From Lactifluus volemus (Eukaryota > Basidiomycota > Agaricomycetes > Russulales > Russulaceae), in the NCBI GenBank assembly GCA_022376515.1, contig WTXI01000290.1, positions 1 to 45,741 on the forward strand: a stretch of 45,741 nucleotides of DNA, written 5' to 3'. Below, in pieces: positions 9,972-23,000 of the stretch; the first letter of the stretch is position 1, and each line of letters starts with the position of its first letter. The notes beneath the pieces were generated by a model that ran no database searches, was not told where the DNA came from, and saw only the letters and a list, made by a program, of their open reading frames with translations. The position numbers were made by a program, and so were the translations under genes.

Positions 9972-11792
9972 GCTGGACTTCACATGCTTCACAGCCCACG
10001 GGTCCCAATCCCACGAGTCCTGATGTTGCCTTGCCCCCTCCAAACGCCGACCCACGTAATCACCAGGCGTCTCAATTAGGCCGCGGGAGAGCGCCACCTC
10101 ACCCCAGTCCCACCCCCGGCAGCCCGCACAAAGGTCCTTAGAGGAGTCTCAAGCCTGTGACCGATCACGGATAAAGGGCACCACCGACTAGAAGCATGCT
10201 CGCAGCACCATGTAAATAGTCAACCCGCCAAACTAGGCTCTTGTTCTCACAAGCGGTGCCGAGCGCGTATTTGTATACCGCTTTACAGATGCAGAGCTCT
10301 TTTTTAAAGAAATGGACGTGCTGGTTTCAGGTCATCGGTTATCGATATCGGTCATCCGGTCATCCTCCGAGTCCATTTACAGTAATCCGCGTGTCGGCCC
10401 AACCCGAGTCCTCCGAAGATATGCCTGAACTGCCCAGAGAGCCGCAAGTCCAGCACCATCCAAGCTGACACGGATGGTCACCAGGCATACCAACCCTCAA
10501 CATCACGCTCAATGTGGTGCAAAAAAACTCAGGAAGTAGTCTATCGTGTCTGAGTAAACCGAAATTATCTGCGTCGAAGTCTCAAGAAGTAGAGGCATGG
10601 CGACTCATCCCGTCTCTTACTAGCCATCCAGCAATTTCCTCCCAGACTCAGGTTGGGGCACGCACTGCCCAAATAGCCCACTCTCCCACCATTGAGGGCT
10701 ACTCCACACCACAGTCACCCCAAGAGTCTTCAGTTTACTGCGGTGCAATGTCAGTGGCTCTTTATGCGATCGAATGTACAAACTTAGTACAAAGAAGCCT
10801 TTCCACTGTCCAAAAGGGCGCGCAGGTTATAATCAGCCCTTCGTCTACGGCCAACTTTCCCAGGACACTGTGGCATCATGTACTCGCAGAAGCTACCTCA
10901 AGCGACACCACTCTCGGTGGTGGCACTACTCGATCAGAAGTCCTTGTCTTCTTGGATGGCCTTGCAAAAGTGTGCTCGTTTGACCGGCCTCATCATCGTC
11001 CCCGGGGCATGATAGGTCATGGTTCAAACTGCAGTCTGAGCTGACACAATTCTTTGTTGCCTGTCATGGGCACCAGATTGGCCACTGAAAGAGGAAGTAG
11101 AAGAGGGACAGAACCTCAAGGGTAAGTGTTGACCCTCCTACCTGAAAATGGCATACTCTAGCTTGCCTGGGCGAAGAGTCGTTGAGATTGCATCCCTTCT
11201 CGCGGGAATCAAAGCATGGAACTAAGAGACCACGCAACTATACCCCATTCCCCCGCGCAAAGTCTGAAAGTATTTTTATAGCACCAGATGCAATAGCTTG
11301 TTCACTCGATAATAAACTCCCGTCTCAGAGATATGCTCTAGCCCTAACCCTAATATGGGGTTGTCTGACCAATCTACAATTTGGCGATCTTTTGAGAATT
11401 TGCTCCCAATTGGCCCAACCTCGAAACGAGGGGACGTGCTAAGCGAGATTAGATGAAGGTCCGATCGAGAGCTGCTTCTGCGAGGGATCTCTTATGTGAT
11501 GAGGACATGGAGATCGCTAAACTGCGCGGACGGTGAGAATACATGATTTAGGATACAAATATGAGAAAATAAATATATAGTAGTGCGGGCGATGGTAGAT
11601 GCATCTAGCATGTGTGAGAAGCATTACGTATGGTGTGAATGAATTCGTGTCAGACGTAGTTCGCAGCTCTGCACGCGCTATATGTCAGTCCGAGACAGTA
11701 AGTTATAAATACCACCTTCGAGGCAGCAGAAGGATGTTCAAACTAGTAGAACACCTTGCCCACATCACTTCAAATACCGCACCGGGAGGGGC
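9972..11792. other. AGPAT-A upstream flank; no supported gene
   Basis: The first part (about 9972-10330) matches the upstream flanks of the other two acyltransferases (about 35900-36290 and 43474-43830), so it probably holds their common promoter. Farther out, to about 11420, it matches only the flank of copy C. A 176-codon plus-strand frame at 10514-11044 is not preserved in the duplicate (stops and indels there), so I do not call it a gene. Nothing is seen at 11420-11792. Confidence 0.6.
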
Positions 11793-12680
11793 TCAACTCC
11801 AGCATTCATGCTCCTTCGCACCCGCATCCAGAGACCAGTCAAACGACAGGGTCATCTTGAGTAGATCAGGACGGACCCATTGGATGGGATCATCTATACG
11901 GACGAAGGGATGGGGACGCCTGTAAGGGATGCCTGGGATACAAAGGGGGGGAGGCCGCATGGGTGGAGAGGTCCACCCACTATCGGCAATGTAGGACCAA
12001 TTCCTCATGTCCTGTTCATTCACCACCGATCCCTGGACAGGAGCATCCAGCACCGTGGGTCTTGGGTGAGAAACTGCAGGATCTATGTAGGAGAGGAACG
12101 GTGGTGTAGCTGGGGGTAGTTCAAATGGTACAAGTGGGCCCGAATATGTCGTGTGATCTCGAGTCGTGAGCGTTAACTGTCCATCACCAAGCTGAACGTG
12201 CCCGTTCCCAGTAGAGGATGTCGCACAGTTGTTCGTGGAGACCGCGGCGTATGAATGAGCATAAGCCGCTGGGGGGTCGAAAGTTGTGTGAGTGGGAACT
12301 TGTGGGAGCGAACCAATCGGGTGAAGTAGATTTGGCTTTGGCTCGGGGTTCAACGGTGGTGGTTGATTATCGAAGGTGGGATAGGGTTGCCAATTAGGGA
12401 CCCATGATGACTCGGACTGGTTATTAATGAGGTGCTCGGAAGCAGGGTTCACGGTCTGGACCGAGCCCCGAGCCTGAGGGTCCCAGGGGATAGACGTGGG
12501 AATGACGTCGGCGTTATTCAATGGGTCGGGATATCGTGCATGGTCAAAGTAACCATCCTGAAGGATTGGTTGCGATGTTTCGTAACCGTGTACCTCCAGT
12601 CGCGGGGAGGGAAATGTGGGGTCAAGGTGTGCACCGTAGCAGAGGGGAGCACGAGCGTTTGCGGTGCGAAAGAGATTCAT
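11793..12680 (-). CDS. Proline-rich hypothetical protein with 'HPFVRI...WVRPD' C-terminal motif, 295 aa
   Basis: A single open exon runs from the first ATG (12680, MNLFRTANARAPL) to a stop at 11793. The body is rich in Pro, Asn, Ser and Thr, with no membrane segment or known domain. About the last 45 residues hold HPFVRIDDPIQWVRPDLLKM and FDWSLDAG, matching the tail at 1590-1690 on the opposite strand. The 144-aa protein at 18673-19107 ends in a loosely similar hydrophobic/charged pattern. This suggests a lineage-specific family with a disordered N-terminal part and a small folded C-terminal part. The function is unknown. An intron inside the open frame cannot be excluded. Confidence 0.6.
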   Translation of the reverse strand: MNLFRTANARAPLCYGAHLDPTFPSPRLEVHGYETSQPILQDGYFDHARYPDPLNNADVIPTSIPWDPQARGSVQTVNPASEHLINNQSESSWVPNWQPYPTFDNQPPPLNPEPKPNLLHPIGSLPQVPTHTTFDPPAAYAHSYAAVSTNNCATSSTGNGHVQLGDGQLTLTTRDHTTYSGPLVPFELPPATPPFLSYIDPAVSHPRPTVLDAPVQGSVVNEQDMRNWSYIADSGWTSPPMRPPPLCIPGIPYRRPHPFVRIDDPIQWVRPDLLKMTLSFDWSLDAGAKEHECWS

Positions 12681-13511
12681 TGTCAGTAATGAGAACTGGA
12701 GAATAGGTGTGGTTGAAACGATACGAGGCAAGCATGAACTCCCTTATATTGACCCCCTTCCAACTAGACGTCAGAGAGTATGGGCAGGGAGTCAGCGACG
12801 TGTTGGGAGTAGCATGTTGGAGCAATGGGAGTCTGGGGAGTAGTACACGGTCGCAGTTTCAGTCATTGTTGTCAGGTTTGCGATTGAAAATGACTTTTCA
12901 TGAACAAAGTTCCGAAGATGCATATACGACACATGGTCTTGACAAAAAGACACGTACGTGGCCAGACTTTCGTGTGGCTCAGGCAAGGCAGAGGGTTGAG
13001 TTACAGGCAAGACCAACTACGCAATTTCACCGCAGTTCGATGTGAATCGAAGAAGCCTCGAGTATTCAAAGTGGAGAGTCATGTACAATAAAACGACGTA
13101 CGGGAGTGTTGCAATTGCGCTCGAAGAATGATCTGGATAGGATGACCTGAGTAAATAGATGACGAGGCGATAATCGATATGGTACCACTGGCACGTGTAA
13201 AGAAGTGGCCACAACAGAACGTGACTACCTCCCACTTCCCACGGCGTCTTTGAACATTATCACAGCGGAGATGTCTTAGGTGTTTCGTGGTGATCTCAAA
13301 TGGCCAGCTGATGCTAATATCCCAAATGTCCAGGCTGCCCGAAAACGCGCTTTTCACCAGGGAAAGCTAAGTTATATGACGAGAGTTGTTGCAACATGCC
13401 AGCGGCTTCGTACTACTGGGTCGAGGCCGGAGCACAAAACACATGTAAGACACATGACATGCTGTGTACAGACACAGACGCCGTCGTTCGTATGCCGGCT
13501 CCACATTGCGA
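12681..13511. other. Intergenic; no supported gene
   Basis: Only short overlapping frames in several registers, without motifs. The stretch lies upstream of the proline-rich gene and downstream of SAS10, so it should hold the promoter of the first and the 3' end of the second. Confidence 0.5.
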
Positions 13512-15749
13512 TCAGAACTGCACGCTCTTCACGACCGTCGAGATACCAGACCGCTCGCCACTGTACCATGTCGAGTCGCCTGCACCTGGCTTGAAAACGG
13601 GTTTTTGAGACGCAATAACCTTCTTCGCTTTGGCAAACTTTTGACGTTTCTTCACCCGTGGGTTGCGTACACTCTTTGTTCGCCGGGGCGTCAGCCCACG
13701 ATTTTTCAAAATGGCACGCGTGAGCGAGCGCGGCCCTTCCGCGCTATCATCCTCAGCCTCCACCCTGTGTGTATAGGTGATTAAGTCAGATGATCACGAT
13801 GGTAAAGCGGTGCGAGGTGCAGGCATGACGCACCTGCTCGCTGCCTTTGCAGCCTCGTGTGCCATCTTCTTGCTTTCCTTCAGCTCTCTCTTCTGCTTTT
13901 GGACGAGCAAGTAATACCCATCACCACTGTCCTCTCCAAGCGCATCATCGCCTGCGTCGGATTCACCAAGCATGCGTATTGGCTCGACATCATCGAGATC
14001 GTCGCCACCTTGACCACGCTTCCCAGCTTGTGCCTCGCGCTGTGCACGTGCCTCTTTCTCCTTTCTCCGTTCGCGATAAGGCACATCATCATCGCCTCCA
14101 AGGGCAAGCCGCGCCCCCTGCCTCCGTGCGCTAGCGCTCTCAATCTTGGATGTGTGGAAGCGCAGGGTGTGTCTACGTGCTTTCTTGTCGGCAGCATCGG
14201 CGGTACCCAATACCATGGGATCACCAAAGGAATTATCTTCTTCCGACATGAGGGTGTAAGTGGACGGTCGAGGCTTGGATGGAACATATGTAGGTTCTTT
14301 GAGGTCGAAAACCGGAGCTACTTTCGTGACAGTTGTTACCTTTCGTTTCTTTTTTGGCGGTATTTTAATAGGCGGGGGCATGAGGGTAGGTTTAGATGGA
14401 GTTGCAGGACTGACAGACGCAGAAGCCTCTTCAGCTTCACGTAGCAGCTCCTCCAGGTCGTCAAACATGAGCTGTGAGCCCTTGTGGTATCGCTTCAATA
14501 GCTTCGAAACGATTTCCATACCCTCTTCCTCGTCGAGGGAGCTTTCCCCCGCAGAATCACCAAACTCAGAGTCACTGTCTGAGAGATGGAAATCTAGGTC
14601 TTCCAAGGTGGTGAGTGCCTGTTTGAGCTGGAGAAGACGGGAAAAGATGGGGTGGGAACGGAGGAGCTCGGGGCGCTGGGAGTAATATTCGCTGGCTCGA
14701 AGGTAGAAGTAGAAAGCGAGCGTTGTGGCATATGTGAGAAGAGCTTCTACGGTGAACATGAATAATACTGTATCAAATAAGGAAGAGGAACCCGTACGGT
14801 TATGTATGTGAGCCATCCCTAAAGCTTGGGAATCGGGTTCAGCAGATGAAAGCCTACACCACTTGGGTCAAATGGAGAGGCACAGTTAAGACTCATGACG
14901 CACTCTTTGATTTTCTCCTGCGTTTGAATGACTTTTACAGCAATATCCTCCCAGTCGTATGCCAAGGCCAGAGTCTCCGGATTAGTCTTTTCCATGTGCC
15001 TAAGGGCGGCTTTCTTGTCAAGAGGCGTAGGCCGCATCACAACCACCGGCGCAGGTTCGAGCAATGGGCTGGAGGCACGTCAGTTGCCATAGATAATCAA
15101 AGGGGAGAGACGCACTCCTCAGTGTCCTCTGCGTCTCCCTGATCAATATCTGCGAGACCGAAATCATCATCCTGCATCGCATCGCGTGCTTTGGTTTGAA
15201 TGCGCCTTGCTTCTTGTTCTTCCAACTCGTTCGCCTCTTCATCTTCAGAATCGAGTTCTGCCGCATTAGAAGAGTAGTAAGCCGACTTCTTACGGCCCCA
15301 GCTCTCTTCTTCTTCTTCGCTCTCGATCTCCTCCTCGGACTCTAATTGTAGTTTGGCTTTGGCTTTTCCTGTCTTTCGCGCGCGTCCCTTAGGTTGCGGT
15401 ATCTCATCTTCATCTTCGTCCTCCTCCATATAAACATCTCCATCGGCTTCTTCACTATCCGACGAAGGGAGACCCTTCAATGCAAACACCTCGTCCTCAT
15501 CCTCGTCATCATCTATTCCACCCTGCTCACCTTCGAGCAGAATACGATCCTTTGAGGCGTGAACTAAGGGAGGAAATAGCACCCCAATAGCAGCTTATTC
15601 TAACCCAAATAAGAAGACGCACACTCGTCCTCCTCGTCCATAGGTATGTCGGCTAACGTGTTCCAGCGTTTCATTCCCGCATCTCGTTTGTCGACTGGAC
15701 GTGGACCATTTGTCTGATTTTTTAACTTGGAACTTCTCCTTCGAGTCAT
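13512..15749 (-). CDS. SAS10: U3 snoRNP / small-subunit processome protein Sas10 (Utp3), 653 aa, 6 exons
   Basis: Sas10/Utp3 is a nucleolar component of the small-subunit processome needed for 18S pre-rRNA processing. Minus-strand exons: 15623-15749, 15116-15563, 14904-15068, 14798-14853, 13834-14746, 13512-13764 (1962 nt; introns 50-69 nt). The first exon carries the usual start (MTRRRSSK..., MDEEDEF). Exon 2 has acidic runs and DEDEVFALKGL. Exons 3-5 hold the Sas10/C1D region with LLTYATTLAFYFYLRASEYY. Exon 6 holds the Sas10 C-terminal domain (LTRAILKNRGLTPRRTKSVR, NPRVKKRQKFAKAKK), with many basic residues. The length is close to yeast Sas10 (about 610). It lies 150 bp downstream of FCF2 on the same strand. 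Confidence 0.95.
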
Positions 15750-15899
15750 GAGTGGAGGATGAAGAAAGATAGATGCGGGTATCAAAAGCTCTGCTGGTCT
15801 TCGCAACCACCACAAGTTATTTTTAAATTACGTAATTATTGTACTTTGTTTTTTTGCGCGAAGATCATGTGACTAAGTTCGATGATCACCTGACTGATC

Positions 15900-16986
15900 C
15901 TACCACTTTGGTTTTCGGGCAGCGTTCCGTGCTGCGAGTGTCCCGCGACCTTTCGCGGCGCGTGAAGTCTGAAGTTCGTTGAACTTGCGCTTGGCATAGT
16001 GACGTGCCTCCGCATCGTCTAACAGTTCATCTACAAGCGTGCGCTTGCGTGCTGACCGAGGTAAGTTGTCCGTACTCGGTCCACCAAACGGCGAGTTAGT
16101 TGGAGTGATCGTGCCGATCTGTTGAACGCACGTTGAGTGAAAAAAAAAGATAGAGTTCGAAAGATGGTCGTACTGCAAAGTGCTTCGGGAGGCCCTTGAT
16201 GCCACGCCCTTCGCCAGGATCCTTACGGTAAAATCGTTTTGGGTCGAGTTGGTTGCGTAAACGCAGCGCCTCGTATTCCTTGTGCAAGCGGGGCAGATCT
16301 GCCTGAGAAGGTGCAGGGAGGTCGAACCATTTCGGTCCAGCAGTCTTTTCCTTCAGCTGATCCGAGCCAAAAATCAGTCTCGCAAGCAATGGCAAGATAG
16401 TGGCACTCATACCGCTTTTTTCTCCTTGGCCAGTGACTTTTTAGGCTTGGGCGGTGGTTCTGGTGGTGTAGGTACAGAAAGCGACGAGGATGACTTCATA
16501 ACACGCTCAGCGTCCAGGTCCCGAATGGCTGATGGTGCGTCATATCGTGTTTTCCCAAACGTGATATAGGATGGGGGCAGTGCCCCAGGGTCAAGCGGAG
16601 GAAGATCCCTGAAAGGTGTTGAAGATGAAGAATCTGTGAGCGGAAAAGAAAGAGTCCAACACGCACTTCAATTCTGACTCTTGATCATCTAGTCTTATAA
16701 CATCTTCCAAAACATCTCCACGGTGATTAGAGGTATCATGTTCCAGCTTTGCGGCAATGCTTGCTCGCGCCTTTTCAAGGAGCGAATAAAGGTACTCCGG
16801 CGATATCTCGTCTTCCTCCTCATCTTCCGAACTATCTGTATCGGGATCTGACTCGGATTCGGACGCCGAGGAAGATGATGATGAGGATGAACCAGAAACC
16901 TCGGGAGAGCCAGAAAAATCTTCAGGATCTAATGAGTTGGATGGAAGCATCCTCCCCTTGCCTTTTTGCAACGCTGATAGCGGCAT
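15900..16986 (-). CDS. FCF2: Pre-rRNA processing protein Fcf2, about 305 aa, 4 exons
   Basis: Fcf2 is a nucleolar protein required for early pre-rRNA cleavages leading to 18S rRNA; it is related to animal TdIF2. Minus-strand exons: 16667-16986, 16413-16608, 16174-16356, 15900-16118 (918 nt; introns 55-58 nt). The N-terminal part has a Ser/Asp/Glu-rich run. The Fcf2 domain is clear in the last two exons: WFDLPAP, LRLRNQLDPKRFYRKD, LPKHFAIGTI, RKRTLVDELLDDAEARHYAK. The start at 16986 is the least certain point; an upstream exon is possible. Yeast Fcf2 is shorter (about 217), and the extra length is the acidic N-terminal part. It sits head-to-head with COQ5. Confidence 0.92.
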
Positions 16987-18270
<1,284 letters not shown>

Positions 18271-18672
18271 TAGCTTGGACATGCGCACGGTACTTTCTGT
18301 AGTCCAAGGAATTCAAATGCGGTATATTCGCAACTAACAACAAGAAAGGTGGGTAAGGGAGAGACGGTGCCAGTGGGCCCGCAGCTTACCTCGCCGCGCT
18401 CCCTAACACGTCCATTGGTCTCACGGTTCAAGAGGTTGCACCTGTCGTCGTCACACGCTTGGTCCATATAAAGCAAGATTTGGGAGGCTTTGATACCGAG
18501 CCGGATTTGCCCAACCGCAAGCGGGGAGACTATTCTGAGTCGGTGGACCGTTGTTGACACTAGCACTACACATCGCTCTATTTTTTAAGGAGGGGGGACG
18601 GGGGGAGGGTCCAGGGGAAGGTATACGAGAGACGGCTACAAAAACTTCTTGGGAATGATACACCCCTTCAAA
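18271..18672. other. Intergenic between convergent COQ5 and a hypothetical gene
   Basis: The 402 bp contain the 3' flanks of two convergent genes. A 176-codon antisense frame overlapping COQ5 exon 3 and running to 18566 has no motif and is a shadow. Nothing else is seen. Confidence 0.5.
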
Positions 18673-19107
18673 TCAAATCTCGTCGCGGGTCTCAAAGATG
18701 ACAGTCACCCTCATTCGGTTCGGCCCACATGATTCCTTGTTGAATCCAATAATGTCGGAATTAACATCCTGGATTCTGTCGCTGATGACCCGTTTGAGAA
18801 TGCTAGAGAGCATCCCATGGGAGTTGGGAGGGGCATTAGCTTCGTTTCCATCCCTCTGTAACGACCCATCAGAACGGAAAGACAGAGTCAGATCGAAGGG
18901 GAAGAAGCTCACGTATAGAGATGGTGGCGCATTTCCAGCACAGGGTGGCCAGAGGTGGTTAGGGGTAGCAAGATACGTGTGAGCGACTGGGCCCCACGAG
19001 TATGCGCCTTGCGGGCGGTTCTGTGGAGAAGAGAGGGCGGGAACGTGTAGACGAGGGGAGGCTTCTCCAAAAAAGCCTCTTACGGGGTATTCTTGACGAC
19101 TAGACAT
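18673..19107 (-). CDS. Small hypothetical protein, 144 aa
   Basis: A single exon runs from the ATG at 19107 (MSSRQEYPVRGFF) to a stop at 18673. The N-terminal half is rich in Pro, Ser and Tyr (SPQNRPQGAYSWGP). The C-terminal half is predicted to be folded (YVSFFPFDLTLSF, MLSSILKRVI, RMRVTVIFETRDEI). There is no signal peptide and no family I recognise. The ending loosely resembles the C-terminal motif of the protein at 11793-12680 in composition and position, which may or may not reflect common descent. Confidence 0.5.
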   Translation of the reverse strand: MSSRQEYPVRGFFGEASPRLHVPALSSPQNRPQGAYSWGPVAHTYLATPNHLWPPCAGNAPPSLYVSFFPFDLTLSFRSDGSLQRDGNEANAPPNSHGMLSSILKRVISDRIQDVNSDIIGFNKESCGPNRMRVTVIFETRDEI

Positions 19108-19466
19108 TTGCAAGTGAGAAGACCTGATAATGGTTTGAGTTTGGGACAACTATTCAGGGAGTCGGATGCACTAATATATATTCACTGAGTGTACTCTAAG
19201 ATAGTTGGGAGTGAGTTCGGGGAGCTCTTCCCAAGAAGGTATGTATTAAACGGGAAAGTTGGAGCTTGGGTCTGGGTCATGAGCGCCCTCTTGCTTTCCG
19301 AAACACGAAGGATAAGTGGATGAGACACCAAACATGTCTGGAGATGGGTGACGACGTCCTTGGAAGTCTCATCGCGTTGGCCCGTTCCCAGCGGGACATT
19401 GGGAAATGTCCAAAGAGAGAAGATGGTAACTGACGGCTTTTCTACAAGAGTGTATACAAGAGAGGA
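19108..19466. other. Promoter side of the 18673-19107 gene; insertion site of the retrotransposon
   Basis: No gene is seen. The copia element begins 364 bp upstream of the ATG at 19107, so it may have landed in or near that gene's promoter. Confidence 0.45.
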
Positions 19467-19471
19467 TTAGT

Positions 19472-20020
19472 TGTTGTAATATCGATTACGACGTCAGGGG
19501 GACCGCCGCCGATATCGAAAACGAGCGAGCTGACGCGAGCGACAGGGAAGACGCTCCAAGCGTCTAGAAACACGGTCTGGACGTGTTTCACCCCGATTTT
19601 GTTTCTATGCTCTTGTATTGTTTGATTTATCTCATTGTGGCTTTGTTTCTTTAAGTTTTATTTAATTCTCGCAGTCTCGAAGCATCGAGAACGATGCCAA
19701 AAGAATAGTCGCGTTTATCGTGACCTATTCAGGTTTCCTTTTTCGAATTGTAGCAAGCGCGACTTCGCGCGATGACCCTCGCGGTCATATGTCTCAGTCT
19801 TGTTTTATTTTCGATCGTTTATTCGTTTGCTTACTGTTTCTAAGATTCTAAGATTCTCTTCTTGTTCTCCACTTTTAAATAGTCTTAAAAACAAATTATC
19901 AGAATGTATTAAATACGGGCAAAATGCCCCTCAAAATGTAACGAAGTTTGTCCTCCCCGTTCCGTCCCCTCTCGTCCCGCGTCCTCGAAAACCCTTCGAT
20001 TTGACCCATACCTGTTGTCA
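19472..20020 (+). repeat. 5' LTR of the copia element (549 bp)
   Basis: It starts TGTTGTAATATCG and ends CCTGTTGTCA, giving the usual TG...CA ends. It is the same length and, as far as I can read, the same sequence as the 3' LTR at 24477-25025. Confidence 0.97.
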
Positions 20021-20040
20021 GGTTATGGGCCCTGACGCTG
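20021..20040 (+). promoter_or_regulatory. Primer-binding site for a half initiator-tRNA-Met
   Basis: Directly after the 5' LTR comes GGTTATGGGCCCTGACGCTG. Its complement, ending GGGCCCATAACC, is the anticodon stem-loop (CAU anticodon) of eukaryotic initiator tRNA-Met, not the tRNA 3' end. This is the arrangement known for Drosophila copia, where a cleaved 5' half of the tRNA primes minus-strand synthesis. Confidence 0.8.
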
Positions 20041-20096
20041 CTCATCTCTAAAAACATAAATCATTCACTACTCATCTTATTAAACTGAAGTCAACC

Positions 20097-23000
20097 ATGA
20101 GTGAGGAAAACAAACTCACCATCATCAAGTTAATCGAGGACGGGTCGAACTGGGTAACGTATCGCGATCGCATGATATGGGCGGTCGATTCTCGAAGATG
20201 GCGAGACCATCTTACTCACGACACCATGACCACGCCATATATAACGGCAGGCGTTGTCGGTGGTCTCGATCCAATCACGCGTTGGGAGAACGATGAAGCC
20301 GGTATCAAACAATTGATCGCTTCATCGGTGCCTGACACTGTATTCAATCACATCAAAGGCCATGCACACGCAAAGGATGTTTGGGACGAGCTGAGAAAAT
20401 TATTCGAAGCACGTACCAAAGCATTGCTTACGGAGCTAAGCCGAAAGCTTCACAGCGTGCGCTGTGATGAGGATGATGATGTACGTGTGCATTTTAATAA
20501 AATGGCTAACTTGCGCCAGCAGCTCGCGTCGATGGGGAAGACGATCACAGACGAAGAATATGCTTCGATCTTGATGGGATCGCTCCCCGATTCATACGAC
20601 GGCATCATGGGATCGATATCTGCCGCGTCAGATATTAGCGAAAAAGACGTTTCGGCCGCGACAGTAATTCGGCAAGCCCAAGACGAATACAATCGGCGTA
20701 TCATCAAGAAGGGGAACATCCCCATGGATGAATCTTTCGCAGTCGCAATCCAGAGGCAAAACCAAAAGCGCAAAAAACGCGACATCGAATGTTTCAATTG
20801 CAAGAAACGCGGTCATGTAAAAGCTGACTGCTGGGCTAAAGGTGGCGGCAAAGAAGGCCAAGGACCCAAAAATCGCGAAGCCAAAATCGGAGCAGCATCA
20901 GCAGAGGCCCAGCACGAAGAAATCGAGGCCTGGATGGCCATACAAGAAGTCGAATCGCTCGACGATCTAAGCGATGGAACGGAGGGGGAGTGGACTGTAA
21001 TCGATGAAGATGAGGACACGGTATCAGCTATGATATCCGATGCACGTACCTCAAGCGAAGTCGAGCTCTACGACTCGGGAGCGTCTCGACATATGTCCCC
21101 CCACAGAGACAAGTTCATTTCTTATCGTCCCATCGAACCACGCGCTATAAAAACAGCTGATAAGCGACTGTGTTATGCCATAGGAGCTGGGGACTTACAA
21201 ATCGATGTGCCAAACGGAGCAGCGACCTCGAATGTGCTGCTAAAAGACGCCCTCCATGCACCAGACATCGGGGTCACCATAGTGTCTGTTAGCCGAATTG
21301 CCCAAGCTGGTAAAACGGTATCATTCACTGGTGATTATTGTGAGATAAAAAATAAGAAAGGAGATGTCATTGGATGCATACCGAAGAATTCCAGTGGGCT
21401 ATACAGAGTGCAACACGACGAGTCGAACGCTGCGGAGGTAGTCGAAAAAGTGAGTCTTCCCACGCTCCATCGACGGCTTGGTCATACTTCAGTCGACGCA
21501 ATCCGTTCGCTCATCCGTCACCATGCCATCGAGGGCGTGGAATTAATCGAAGACACCTCACCATTTCATTGCGATTCGTGTGAACATGCCAAGAATACTC
21601 GCAAACCGATTAAGAGCGAACGGACTGGCGGCCAAACAAGCGCGTTCGGTGAGGAAATTCATTCCGATCTCTGGGGTCCCTCAAGAACTACCACCCTCGG
21701 AGGATGCCTATACTATGTAACATTTACAGACGATTTTACTCGATACACCAAGGTCGAGATACTCAAGAAGAAGAGCGACGTTCTCGCGGCTTACAAGGCG
21801 TACGCGGCCTGGGCGCAAACACAACACGGCGCGAAAATCAAACGATTGCGATCCGATCGAGGAGGCGAATACACGGGAAACCAATTTACGAAGTTCCTGC
21901 AAGAGCAAGGAACTGAACGAAGGCTTACAACTCATGACACTCCTCAACACAATGGAGTTGCAGAAGCCCTAAATAGGAGACTCATGGAAAGGGTACGTGC
22001 TATGCTTCATCAGTCAGGTCTCCCAGAATATCTCTGGGGAGAGACACTGCAACATGCTGTCTGGCTGAAAAACAGAAGCTCAACCCGCGTGCTGGGCGAT
22101 GTCACCCCATTGGAGCGCCTGACAGGCATTAAACCGAACATATCGGGCGTGCCCGAATGGGGGCAGCCCGTATGGGTCCACATCTTCAAGGGGTCGAAAT
22201 TGGAAGCACGCGGGGTAAAAGCACGGTGGGTGGGATACGACAAAGAGTCTCCTCACGCACATAGGATTTATTGGCCCGAGAGAAGCAAAACGTCCGTCGA
22301 ACGCGACGTAAAATTCATTACCCACGCTATCACCGTGTACGCGCCTTCGCAGACCCAGCCTGGACAAGCCGCGGGCGTCGTTCCTCAGCAACAAGCCGTA
22401 CCAGCAGCACCAGCCCCTCCTCCTCCGGGACCTCCGGGACCTCTGCCAGCTGATCAAATTCCATTGCCGCCATCGCCCAAGACACCTGAAGATCAAGCCG
22501 AAGAATCAGGAGACCAACCACCGCCATTTACTCCTCCTTCAGCGTTAACGCCACTTCCATCCGCTGCCTTATCGATGCCATCGATTACGCCTCCAGCCGC
22601 GCCTCGAAAAGGCAAGGGGAAGATATCTGCGTTATCGGCACCACCTCAACCCACGCGTAAATCGACACGCGAACCGAAACCCTCAGAATATATCAAGCGG
22701 CTAATGGCTGGAGAAGGCACCACTGGGGGCAGCAGTAACATCTCATCTATGATTAAATGGATGCATCCTAACATACAAGAGGCATATGAGAAATATGTCT
22801 CATCCCCAGATCAATCTTTCGATGATGACCCCAGTGCTTCTGCCGTCGAGTTCGCATACGGCGCCGAACTCGAATCCGCTGCCGCCGCTGCCGTTTTCGA
22901 AACCGAAGGCGACCCTAAGACGCTACGTGAAGCGCAAGCGCGACCCGATTGGCCTCTTTGGAAAGAGGCAATGGATCGCGAAATCGCGACCCTCGAACAC

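Larger units (their letters stand above)
2800..11420. repeat. Segmental duplication, copy 1 (NLR-1 + AGPAT-A + upstream flank)
   Basis: This block is colinear with about 36560-44965. Matching landmarks are the NLR 3' flank (2810-2880 versus 36560-36650), the whole NLR gene, the spacer, the acyltransferase gene, and the non-coding upstream flank out to a shared 'CTCGATAATAAACTCCC' segment (about 11307 and 44852). Similarity fades near 11420. Edges are approximate because they were judged by eye. Confidence 0.85.

Noticed and set aside
9567..10097. AGPAT-A start at 10097 with 42 extra residues
   Set aside because: The extra segment is not shared in frame by copies B and C; the ATG at 9971 is common to all three.
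10514..11044. 176-codon frame in the AGPAT-A upstream flank
   Set aside because: The duplicated flank near 44030-44560 has indels and stops in this frame, so it is not under coding constraint.
13079..13784. Several 70-110 codon frames between the proline-rich gene and SAS10
   Set aside because: Overlapping, in conflicting registers, without motifs; part of them are antisense to the last SAS10 exon.
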